Positions 43,386-51,254 of a stretch of DNA of 64,000 bases are shown here, piece by piece. The translations under genes and the position numbers were made by a program. The notes beneath the pieces were generated by a model. It saw nothing but the letters and a program-made list of their open reading frames with translations. It ran no database searches and was not told where the DNA came from. The DNA lies in assembly GCF_024498135.1 (NCBI RefSeq), contig NZ_JANHOH010000004.1:1-64000 (forward strand), in the 5' to 3' direction. Each line of letters opens with the position of its first letter. Position 1 is the stretch's first letter. This stretch comes from Mucilaginibacter aquariorum. Lineage in GTDB: Bacteria; Bacteroidota; Bacteroidia; Sphingobacteriales; Sphingobacteriaceae.

Positions 43386-44747
43386 TTAGTAAAACTTTAC
43401 ATCGGTATAGCTTGCATTGATTGCAATTTTGCCATCGCTGTTATTTTTACCTATATAACCTTTGTATGTTTTTGTTGACGACCAGCCACGTTCTTCATCT
43501 GATGGTGTTTTAGCGGTTACCTTCATATTATCGTCGTTATAATTAAAGCCGCCAAACTTGGTGATCACATCAAAGTTAAAACTATCCGCATTTTTAAAAT
43601 CGAGCTTTATTTTGGTGAACGATGCATTTATAACTAAGTTCCTTACTGATTTTTCAATAGTGCCTATGCTAAAACCATCGCCATACTTGATATTTATATC
43701 TGCCGAGTTCTTTAATCTATCTACACTAAAACCTGCGAATGAAATAGTTGCAGCAACATTATTTACGGTGCCTGCTTTTACTTTGCCATAACCCAGATCC
43801 AACTTGCCACCGTTAAAGGTTACAATATTGGCATCGCCAAACCTTACTCTCACATCGTTATCTTTACTCAATAGTTGCTGTGCATTTAAGGTACCGTATG
43901 ATACTCTTATTATAGTTTTGCCAGATAGGTCTGGCAAGGTAACGGAGCCAAACTTGTTGGTCAGATCTAATGTGTTACCGGCGGGCATGTATACCGTGTA
44001 GTTGATCTCCATATGGTTATCGCCATGCCTGTTGTTATTGTTGCGGGCTATATTGGTTTTAAAAGAAACTACGTTACCAACCTTACTGTCGCTAATGCTT
44101 GATCCATTGATCATATCGTTAACGTACTCTTCATCTTCCGAGCCAAATTTCATTTGCACATCAACCTTAAACTCATTTTTGGTCCAGGTGTTAACTACCA
44201 CCTTACCAAAGCTGTTGTTTATTTGCAGTATATCATTTGCATCTGCACTATAGCTTTTGCTGTAGTTTTTAATTTTTTCGGTTATCTGGCCTTTGGCAAC
44301 CTTCTCTTTATATTCTTCATCATTAATGTTGTTGCTATTGCTGTAGCTTATGCCATTAAAGTTTTTGAAAGCGCCCGAAAATTCAGGGGCCATTTCGCTA
44401 AAGCTGCCTGCAAAGTTTTTACCGAAGTCCTTAAAGCTTTCGTTGAAGTTTTTGCCAAAATCTTTAAAGCTTTCGTTAAAGTTTTTGTCGAAATCTTTGA
44501 AAGCAAAGTTCATTTGCTTATTTACATTAAAGTTCTTATTGTTCATCTGCTTTTGCAGCTGGCGCATTTTTACTTTAAGGTTGGCCATGTTTTGCTTAAA
44601 GGCCTTGTTTTGTTTAAAAACATAAACCTTTGGTGCTGCAGGTGGCTCTGGCGGGGCCATTATTGAGTCTTGTGCAGACACCGTGGTTGTGATAACCAAC
44701 ACTGCAATAGCAGCAAGCAGGCCGTGTTTAAATATCTTTGTTCTCAT
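43386..44747 (-). CDS. Secreted DUF4097-like beta-helix protein with Asn/Phe repeats
   Basis: About 453 residues from ATG 44747 (RTKIFKHGLLAAIAVLVITTTVSAQ is a signal peptide); a start at 44783 is also in frame but would lie within the preceding gene. Residues about 60-120 carry 11-residue repeats of the type FKDFGKNFNES. The second half (ANDILQINNSFGKVVVNTW, LDLTNKFGSVTLPDLSG, VSYGTLNAQQL) is a run of short beta repeats as in DUF4097/putative adhesins. It overlaps the anti-sigma gene by 20 bp and is the probable effector or target of that regulatory pair. Confidence 0.8.
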   Translation of the reverse strand: MRTKIFKHGLLAAIAVLVITTTVSAQDSIMAPPEPPAAPKVYVFKQNKAFKQNMANLKVKMRQLQKQMNNKNFNVNKQMNFAFKDFDKNFNESFKDFGKNFNESFKDFGKNFAGSFSEMAPEFSGAFKNFNGISYSNSNNINDEEYKEKVAKGQITEKIKNYSKSYSADANDILQINNSFGKVVVNTWTKNEFKVDVQMKFGSEDEEYVNDMINGSSISDSKVGNVVSFKTNIARNNNNRHGDNHMEINYTVYMPAGNTLDLTNKFGSVTLPDLSGKTIIRVSYGTLNAQQLLSKDNDVRVRFGDANIVTFNGGKLDLGYGKVKAGTVNNVAATISFAGFSVDRLKNSADINIKYGDGFSIGTIEKSVRNLVINASFTKIKLDFKNADSFNFDVITKFGGFNYNDDNMKVTAKTPSDEERGWSSTKTYKGYIGKNNSDGKIAINASYTDVKFY

Positions 44748-45297
44748 TTTGATGATCCTTTTTACTTTGATTAAATTGTTCAATTACACTCAGTTGCTGA
44801 TTAAGCACCTCGGTTTGTATTTGCAAGTTCCGGATCATTGCACGTAAAACACGTTCCTGGTTGGGGCTGGTAGCTAAATCTATATTTAGTTTTTTGTAGT
44901 TCGCATCCATTTTTATAAGCTCCGCATTAAACTCTTTGTATAACTGTGGGTCAAATTTGGCAACAAGCTTTAACCTGGTGCGCTGGCCTTCAATTACCGA
45001 TGCATAATGCACCTGTTGTTTGGCATAAGTTGGGTTAATATCGGCCAGATCTACACCTGCCGTTTTTTGGCTTTTTAGGTACAAACCGAACCCTAAGCCC
45101 ATAACTACGATCACCGATGCGGCTACTTTTAGTACAAAAGCCAGTGAAAAAGTTTTTGCTTCGCGCTTTTTTAGCGGCTGCACTTCCTCCCATGCGTCCA
45201 ATTCTTTGGCAATATTGTTCCAGATATCGGCACGTGGTTCCAGGTCGTCAAATTCTTCCCTGTTGTTGCTAATAAAATCTTCTAACCGCTTGCTCAT
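44728..45297 (-). CDS. Probable anti-sigma factor, single-pass membrane protein
   Basis: 189 residues. A cytoplasmic N-terminus (SKRLEDFISNNREEFDDLEPRADIW) is followed by one membrane helix at about 65-84 (FVLKVAASVIVVMGLGFGLYL) and a periplasmic helical part. The position directly after the ECF sigma gene, with a 4-bp overlap, is the main evidence for an anti-sigma role; no zinc motif is present. Confidence 0.75.
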   Translation of the reverse strand: MSKRLEDFISNNREEFDDLEPRADIWNNIAKELDAWEEVQPLKKREAKTFSLAFVLKVAASVIVVMGLGFGLYLKSQKTAGVDLADINPTYAKQQVHYASVIEGQRTRLKLVAKFDPQLYKEFNAELIKMDANYKKLNIDLATSPNQERVLRAMIRNLQIQTEVLNQQLSVIEQFNQSKKDHQNENKDI

Positions 45298-45854
45298 TTT
45301 CTTATTCCTTTCCTTGTTAATATCTCGCTCAATTTTCTTTTAGCTCTCAAAAACTGTGTTCTTGATGTATTTTCTGTAATATGTAATACTTGTCCTATTT
45401 CTTCGTGGTCGTATCCCTCTAAAAGGTAAAGTGATAATACCACCCGGTAGCCTTCGGGCAATTCCTTTATGGCTTCCTTTACCTGTGCCACCTGGTATTG
45501 TATATCTTCGTCGTCCCAGGGTTCCTCATCAGGCACATTATCCAACTGGCCATCTTCTATTTCAACAAACTCTAACTTTCTTTTTCGCAAAAGGTTTATA
45601 GAGCGATGCACCACAATTTGCTTTAGCCATAAACCAAAGGTAGTTTCCTGCCTAAAATCCTTCAGTTTGTTAAAAGCATCAGTAAACGATTCCTGCAAAA
45701 CATCTTCTGCCTCGCCAATATTGCCCACTATCCTAAAGGCGATGTTCAACATCGCTTTCGAATACAATCGATACAACTCATAGCAAGCTTTTTTACTGCC
45801 TTGCTTGCACTCAACCACCAGGTTGTAATGCTTGTCTACGTATACGGCTTCCAA
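45294..45854 (-). CDS. ECF-type RNA polymerase sigma factor
   Basis: 186 residues. Region 2 (LYRLYSKAMLNIAFRIVGNIGEAEDVLQESFTDAFNKL) and region 4 (ELPEGYRVVLSLYLLEGYDHEEIGQVLHITENTSRTQFLRAKRKLSEI) are intact, joined by an acidic linker (VEIEDGQLDNVPDEEPWDDEDI). First gene of the operon with its anti-sigma and the DUF4097-like protein. It probably recognises an envelope signal. Confidence 0.93.
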   Translation of the reverse strand: MEAVYVDKHYNLVVECKQGSKKACYELYRLYSKAMLNIAFRIVGNIGEAEDVLQESFTDAFNKLKDFRQETTFGLWLKQIVVHRSINLLRKRKLEFVEIEDGQLDNVPDEEPWDDEDIQYQVAQVKEAIKELPEGYRVVLSLYLLEGYDHEEIGQVLHITENTSRTQFLRAKRKLSEILTRKGIRK

Positions 45855-45990
45855 ATTATTGACAGGTTTCAGATTAAATGACGCAGGCGATTTAACAACG
45901 TTGCATGATGTGTGAAAAAAGTTTTAATAAATATTGTTTTGAACCCTGATTCACAGGGTTTAATGGCCATGGATCAGGTAGTCCAGAGCA

Positions 45991-46545
45991 TTATAGTTCC
46001 CCAATAAACGCGTCTATCGCTTCAACTGCGCTGGTATATCTATCCTCGCCCGTGCCGGATATAAGTACATAGTGTGCGTTTAAGGCCTGTAACTCTTTAT
46101 GCCACACATCCATGAAATGTTCGCGCATATGGGGGAAATCGCGCAGGGGGTCGTCCTGCCAGGGCAAGTCTATATCCAATAATAAGTACAGATCGTATGG
46201 GTGTTTTGGTAATTCGTCTACAACTTCCTGCGGCGATTTCCCAAAAATTTGATCGCTCCAAATTTTAACGGTGATGAATGTGGTATCGCAAATAAGCAGC
46301 TTGTTTGCCTTGGGTAACAGTTCTGCCTCTAACGCCAGCTGACCATAGAACATATTGATCTCATCCTGCCAGGTAGGTGGTTCGGTTAGCTTTTCGCAAT
46401 ACCCACGGGCATACTCGGGTACCCAAATAGTATGGTAATGCGCTGCCAGGTATGCTGACATAGTAGATTTTCCGGTAGATTCCGGGCCAACGACAGCTAT
46501 TTTTATTATGTCGGATCTCGAATTTTCGATTTCGGATATCTCCAT
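45991..46545 (-). CDS. NadR-like AAA ATPase, probable nicotinamide riboside kinase
   Basis: 184 residues. Walker A VGPESTGKSTMSAYLAAHY and downstream YLLLDIDLPWQDDPLRDFPHMREHF match the kinase domain of NadR. The NMN adenylyltransferase and DNA-binding domains of enterobacterial NadR are absent. The pnuC gene lies 1 bp upstream in the same operon, so uptake of nicotinamide riboside followed by phosphorylation to NMN is the likely pathway. Confidence 0.85.
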   Translation of the reverse strand: MEISEIENSRSDIIKIAVVGPESTGKSTMSAYLAAHYHTIWVPEYARGYCEKLTEPPTWQDEINMFYGQLALEAELLPKANKLLICDTTFITVKIWSDQIFGKSPQEVVDELPKHPYDLYLLLDIDLPWQDDPLRDFPHMREHFMDVWHKELQALNAHYVLISGTGEDRYTSAVEAIDAFIGEL

Positions 46546-47171
46546 TAGTTTCTTGTCTCTTGATTCTTATTTCTTGCCTCTAATTTCCAGTCTTTTCGCC
46601 AGTCGACGTACCCCATTAAGGCTATGCCCACATAAATAGCATACATTACAGCCGTTAAATGAAGGTCTTTAAAAATGTAGATGCCTACATATATGATATC
46701 CACAAAAATCCATATCAGCCAGTTCTCTAACACCTTTCGCGCCAGAAACACTTGCGCTACAAGGCTGCAGGCCGTGCAAAAACTATCAAGGTATGGGTAG
46801 GATGCAGTGGTATATTTTAAAAGGGAACCCAATATAAAAGTGAATACAACTATGGCAATAGCCGATAAAATGATCTCCTTTTTAATAATGCGTGCTACAG
46901 GTACTTTTTTCTCGGTAACGGGTTTTTTGCTCCAGTAATGCCAGCCATAAATATTCATAGCCAAAAAGTAAAACTGTAAGCCCATATCGGCAAATAAACG
47001 TGCCTCAAAAAAAATGAAGATGTAAATAACTACGCTGATGATTGCAAAGGGCCAGTTCCAGATGTTATTTTTAGCAGCCAGGTACACACACAATAAACCG
47101 GTGATAACACCAATTACCTCCAGCAAATTTTGATGCTGCCACCAATCCTGCAGTGTGTGGATGAATTGCAT
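46545..47171 (-). CDS. pnuC: PnuC-family nicotinamide riboside transporter
   Basis: 208 residues with about seven hydrophobic segments. NLLEVIGVITGLLCVYLAAKNNIWNWP and DMGLQFYFLAMNIYGWHYWSK are typical of PnuC, and the C-terminal WLIWIFVDIIYVGIYIFKDL is also diagnostic. It is an inner-membrane facilitator that depends on cytoplasmic trapping by the kinase encoded next. Some relatives carry thiamine instead; no TPP riboswitch was seen upstream, which argues for nicotinamide riboside. Confidence 0.9.
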   Translation of the reverse strand: MQFIHTLQDWWQHQNLLEVIGVITGLLCVYLAAKNNIWNWPFAIISVVIYIFIFFEARLFADMGLQFYFLAMNIYGWHYWSKKPVTEKKVPVARIIKKEIILSAIAIVVFTFILGSLLKYTTASYPYLDSFCTACSLVAQVFLARKVLENWLIWIFVDIIYVGIYIFKDLHLTAVMYAIYVGIALMGYVDWRKDWKLEARNKNQETRN

Positions 47172-47204
47172 GGGGTAAATATAATACGATTAATAATAAA
47201 CAAT

Positions 47205-47297
47205 GTCATTGCGAGGTACGAAGCAATCTCTTTAAGCAAATCCTTCATGCAAGGTGTACAACTGTCCTAAAGAGATTGCTTCGTACCTCGCAATGAC
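47205..47297. repeat. Inverted repeat of the GTCATTGCGAGGTACGAAGC family
   Basis: Nearly perfect 30-bp arms (47205-47234 and 47268-47297) around a 33-nt loop. A decayed single copy is seen at 60283-60312. Non-coding dispersed repeat upstream of pnuC. Confidence 0.85.
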
Positions 47298-47357
47298 GCG
47301 TTGGAAAAGCAAAAGCCCCATTCCAAATGAAAAGGGCTTAAGATGAATTTTTTAGAA

Positions 47358-47388
47358 CCCTCTCCTTTGGAGAGGGCAGGGAGAGGCT
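47358..47388. repeat. Second copy of the CCCTCTCCTTTGGAGAGGG repeat
   Basis: Same hairpin and following CAGGGAGAGGC word as 21712-21741, again touching the 3' end of a minus-strand gene. It may act as a transcript end signal. Confidence 0.75.
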
Positions 47389-47390
47389 TT

Positions 47391-49445
47391 TTACCAGATC
47401 TTCACCCTTTTCTCAGGATCTAACCACATCTTATCCCCCTTTTTAATGCCGAATGCTTCATAAAATTCGGGCACATCAGTAAAAGGGCCGTTCACACGTA
47501 AAAAGCTGGGCGAATGTTCGTTGGTTAATATCTGGCTGGATAATGATTCCTTTCTATCCTGGCCTAACCAACCTAATGCATAACCCATAAAGTAACGTTG
47601 TACAGGGGTTAAGCCGTTAATGGTTTTACCCTCTTTGTATTGATCTGTTTTTTTGAATGCATCAAGGCCAATAACAATACCACCCAAATCGGCAATGTTT
47701 TCGCCAAGGGTAGCCTTGCCATTAATAGGCAGGCCGTAAACTTTATAGCCGCTAAACTGATCGGCCAGCATTTTTGCCCGCTGGGCAAATTTAGTCGAAT
47801 CCTCTGCTGTCCACCATGCCTTCAGGTTACCTTTTTCATCGTACTGGCGGCCCTGGTCATCAAAGCCGTGCGTAATTTCGTGCCCTATTGTTGATGCCGC
47901 GCCATAACCGTAAACTACCGCGTCATCAATATTCTCATCTAATGCCCAGGGTACCATAAATATAGCGGCAGGTAAAACTATCTCGTTATTCGACGGATTG
48001 TAGTAGGCATTATAGGTTTGCGGTGTCATGCCCCATTCGGTACGGTCAACCGGTTTGCCCAGTTTGTTTGCATTAAACTTATGCCAGTAATTATTGCCGC
48101 GGATTACATTTTGTACGTATGATGAGCGGTCGATATCCAGCGAGGAAAAATCTTTCCATTTATCGGGGAAGCCAACTTTTGGGAATACTTTAGCCAATTT
48201 ACCGTGCGCCTTTCTCTTGGTTTCGGCGCTCATCCAGTCCAGTTTATCAATATGTTCTGCAAAAGAGGTGCGTACAGCCTCTACCAGGTCAACGTAACGT
48301 TTCTTAGTTTTCTCGGGGAAGTATTCTTTTACGAAGATCTGCCCAAGCACTTCGCCCATTAGGCCACCTTCGGTATCCAGGACACGTTTCCAGCGGGGAA
48401 GTTGTTCTTTCCTGCCGGATAAAACGGTTCCGTAAAAGCGGAAGCTTTCATCACTGAAGGCATTGCTCAGGTAAGGGCTAAAATCGTTCACAATATTTTT
48501 GCGGATATAGTTTTTCCAGTCGTCGATACTGTAAAGGGCCAGTGCCTTGTTAAACGCGCGATAATATTCGGGCTGGCCAACAACTACGCTATCAACCTTT
48601 TTATAATCCATTTGGTCGAAGGTTGTTTTCCAGTCTACACCGGGGGCAAGTTTGCTTAAGCCGGCCAACGGCATTTTGTTGTAGTTATGATATGGGTCGC
48701 GCAGGTCTTCCAGTTTCCGCGAGCTATCTGCCAGGAATTTTTCTAATGCATAGGTTTGTTTGGTTGCGGCCAAAGCAGCATCGGGTGTTAAACCCATCAG
48801 CTTAAACAGGGTTGGCAAGTGTTTTTGCTGATAATCGTTGCGGATGGCCACGCTGTGCTCATCGGTATTAAAATAATAATCGCGGTTAGGCAGGCCAATG
48901 CCCGATTGAGATAACTGCATGATGATCTTTTCGCTGTTGCGATCGTCCTGCCCGGCATATGCGCCAATTGGGGTTTGTACACCAATGGTTTCCAAATGAG
49001 CAAACTCTTCGATCAGGCTTTTTACATCAGTTATCTTGTCAACTTTGGCCAGCTCATTTTTTAGAGGGGACAAGCCCTGTTTTTCTATATTAACGGTATC
49101 TAAACCACTGAAGTAAAAATCGCCAATTTTTTGTGTGTTGCTGCCTTTAGGGGCATCTGCTTTAAGCGCGTCTTCGTTTATCTTTTTTAGTTTATTGCGC
49201 AGGTCTTCCTGCACCACGTTACCAATACCCCATGACGAGTAAGCCCCCGGTATAGGGTTCTTTTTAAGCCAGGCACCATTAGCGTACATAAAAAAATCAT
49301 CTCCGGGCTTAACGCTTTTGTCGATGTTTTTTATCAGCACATCGTTCTCCGCATATATTTTGTTTTTGTCTTTGCAGGCGCTCAGTAGCAAGGCACCTAC
49401 CGCACATGCTGCAATTGCATGTACTGTGTTCTTTTTTATCTTCAT
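47391..49445 (-). CDS. M13-family (neprilysin/PepO-like) zinc metallopeptidase lipoprotein
   Basis: 684 residues. Lipoprotein signal with lipobox LLSAC. The zinc motif STIGHEITHGFDDQGRQYD, the third ligand in GENIADLGGIVIGLDAF, and NAYYNPSNNEIVLPAAIF are clear. Secreted oligopeptidases of this type cut small peptides outside the cytoplasm. It is a single gene. Confidence 0.95.
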   Translation of the reverse strand: MKIKKNTVHAIAACAVGALLLSACKDKNKIYAENDVLIKNIDKSVKPGDDFFMYANGAWLKKNPIPGAYSSWGIGNVVQEDLRNKLKKINEDALKADAPKGSNTQKIGDFYFSGLDTVNIEKQGLSPLKNELAKVDKITDVKSLIEEFAHLETIGVQTPIGAYAGQDDRNSEKIIMQLSQSGIGLPNRDYYFNTDEHSVAIRNDYQQKHLPTLFKLMGLTPDAALAATKQTYALEKFLADSSRKLEDLRDPYHNYNKMPLAGLSKLAPGVDWKTTFDQMDYKKVDSVVVGQPEYYRAFNKALALYSIDDWKNYIRKNIVNDFSPYLSNAFSDESFRFYGTVLSGRKEQLPRWKRVLDTEGGLMGEVLGQIFVKEYFPEKTKKRYVDLVEAVRTSFAEHIDKLDWMSAETKRKAHGKLAKVFPKVGFPDKWKDFSSLDIDRSSYVQNVIRGNNYWHKFNANKLGKPVDRTEWGMTPQTYNAYYNPSNNEIVLPAAIFMVPWALDENIDDAVVYGYGAASTIGHEITHGFDDQGRQYDEKGNLKAWWTAEDSTKFAQRAKMLADQFSGYKVYGLPINGKATLGENIADLGGIVIGLDAFKKTDQYKEGKTINGLTPVQRYFMGYALGWLGQDRKESLSSQILTNEHSPSFLRVNGPFTDVPEFYEAFGIKKGDKMWLDPEKRVKIW

Positions 49446-50010
49446 TTTATGGTTTGTCTGAAATAAGATACAGGGTGTGTATGGAAAAACAGAATGTTAT
49501 AATTTTCAGTACATCCTGTTTTTAGTAATATTCTTTAAAAATCAACTTAAAGCAGCACTAAAGCAAAAAATTATTCAAATATTTCTGCAAAAAGGATGTT
49601 ACGTATTTCTACCTGGTTTTTAGGTGAAATAATTGAGGCGTAAATGTAAACGTATTTTTTAAAGCATTAATAATCAATAGTTAATAAGAAAGTCTATTTT
49701 TTATATCTACTAACAGGGTTTAATGCTTACCCCTATTGGGAATAAATATTTAAAGGGCTCTGGGGGAAAACTAGTGCATTTTTAAATTGTGGCTTATCTT
49801 TTGCTAAATGTTCAACGGTCCTGCATACATCTTTGAAAAATATTACATCTACCTATGGAAAATTTTCAAATTGTTAAAGACTAAAAGTGAATTCTCAGTT
49901 GCCCAAGTTGAGATGAATATGTTCTTTTATTTTGGGTTTAATCAATAGTTTAAATTAATTAGGGGAAAAGGGAGCTTCAAAAGAGCTCTCTTTTTTTGTG
50001 TTTATATTTT
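49446..50010. other. 565-bp AT-rich interval without a gene; possible small RNA
   Basis: No reading frame is convincing. Around 49736-49742 is a small CCC-tatt-GGG hairpin, and around 49892-49912 an imperfect hairpin CTCAGTTG/AAGTTGAG. The only clear signal is the terminator at 49968-49994, which has no gene before it. A small RNA ending there is possible; the best upstream -7-like word is CATCTTTG at 49828, a weak match. Confidence 0.4.
49968..49994 (+). terminator. Orphan intrinsic terminator
   Basis: GGGAGCT pairs with AGCTCTC (one G-T) around a 7-nt loop, followed by seven T. On the plus strand nothing coding precedes it for 520 bp. Confidence 0.7.
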
Positions 50011-50028
50011 TACTATGCGTGCATAGTA
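50011..50028. promoter_or_regulatory. Palindrome in the acyl-CoA dehydrogenase promoter region
   Basis: TACTATGC-gt-GCATAGTA, perfect 8-bp arms, 30 bp before the start codon. A candidate operator site; TetR/GntR-type fatty-acid regulators use sites of this sort, but no regulator gene is next to it. Confidence 0.5.
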
Positions 50029-50057
50029 TTAAATGAAATTTGTTATACATTTACGCT

Positions 50058-51197
50058 ATGCATTTTGAACTAACCGAAGAACACCAAATGATACGCCAGG
50101 CGGCACGTGATTTTGCACAAAACGAGCTAAAACCCGGCGTGATAGAACGCGACGAACACCAAAAATTTCCGGCAGAGCAAATAAAAAAACTGGGCGAGCT
50201 TGGCTTTTTAGGCATGATGGTATCGCCGCAATATGGGGGCAGCGGTATGGATGCCATATCCTATTCTATAGTGATGGAAGAGCTGTCAAAAGTTGATGCG
50301 TCTGCTTCGGTAGTAGTATCGGTGAACAACTCGCTGGTTTGTTACGGCTTGGAGAAATACGGCAACGAAGAGCAAAAACAAAAATTCCTGATACCCTTAG
50401 CCCAGGGCGAAAAGATAGGTGCTTTTTGTCTGAGCGAACCCGAAGCCGGTTCCGATGCCACATCGCAGCGCACAACTGCAGTTGATATGGGCGACTATTA
50501 CCTGCTTAATGGTACAAAAAACTGGATAACCAATGGCAGCACTGCCTCTACCTATATAGTAATGGCCCAAACCGATGCTTCTAAAAAGCATAAAGGCATT
50601 AACGCCCTTATTGTTGAGAAAGGCATGGAAGGCTTTACTGTTGGCGCTAAAGAAAATAAATTGGGTATTCGCGGATCTGATACGCATTCGCTGATGTTTA
50701 CCGATGTTAAGGTGCCTAAAGAAAACCGTATTGGCGAAGATGGCTTCGGGTTTAAGTTTGCCATGGCTACATTAGAAGGCGGGCGTATAGGTATTGCATC
50801 ACAGGCATTAGGTATTGCCGCCGGCGCTTTCGAGCTATCGGTACAATATGCTAAAGAGCGTAAAGCTTTTGGTAAAACCATTGCCGACCTGCAGGCTATC
50901 CAATTTAAACTGGCCGATATGGCTACCGAGATAGAAGCAGCACGTTTGCTTTGTTATCGCGCAGCCTGGTTAAAAGATAATGGATTGCCTTATGCGCAGG
51001 CTGCATCAATGGCTAAATTGTTTGCATCTGAAACAGCAATGCGCACTACTGTTGAGGCTGTACAGATACACGGCGGCTACGGTTATGTAAAAGAATACCA
51101 CGTAGAACGATTAATGCGCGATGCCAAGATCACCCAGATATATGAGGGGACATCTGAAATTCAGCGCATTGTCATATCGCGCGAGGTGTTGAAATAG
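50058..51197 (+). CDS. Acyl-CoA dehydrogenase (short/medium chain type)
   Basis: 379 residues from ATG 50058; MHFELTEEHQMIRQAARDFA is the family N-terminus, and a TTG 18 bp upstream was not used because the added residues fall in the promoter region. FAD and substrate motifs GAFCLSEPEAGSDATS and NWITNGSTAS; the catalytic glutamate lies in MRDAKITQIYEGTSEIQRI. It oxidises acyl-CoA with an electron-transfer flavoprotein. No other beta-oxidation gene is adjacent. Confidence 0.95.
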   Translation: MHFELTEEHQMIRQAARDFAQNELKPGVIERDEHQKFPAEQIKKLGELGFLGMMVSPQYGGSGMDAISYSIVMEELSKVDASASVVVSVNNSLVCYGLEKYGNEEQKQKFLIPLAQGEKIGAFCLSEPEAGSDATSQRTTAVDMGDYYLLNGTKNWITNGSTASTYIVMAQTDASKKHKGINALIVEKGMEGFTVGAKENKLGIRGSDTHSLMFTDVKVPKENRIGEDGFGFKFAMATLEGGRIGIASQALGIAAGAFELSVQYAKERKAFGKTIADLQAIQFKLADMATEIEAARLLCYRAAWLKDNGLPYAQAASMAKLFASETAMRTTVEAVQIHGGYGYVKEYHVERLMRDAKITQIYEGTSEIQRIVISREVLK

Positions 51198-51254
51198 TTT
51201 GACAGGTTTTATTACTTTTGATAAAGTATATAAGATTAGTAGACTATTTTACGC

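Noticed and set aside
44154-44666. 170-codon frame opposite the DUF4097-like gene
   Set aside because: It arises from the Phe/Lys/Asn repeat DNA on the other strand; repetitive low-complexity translation without a start context.
47172-47390. Riboswitch (TPP or NAD type) ahead of pnuC
   Set aside because: The interval is filled by the long dispersed inverted repeat and the CCCTCTCC repeat; no conserved aptamer words were seen.
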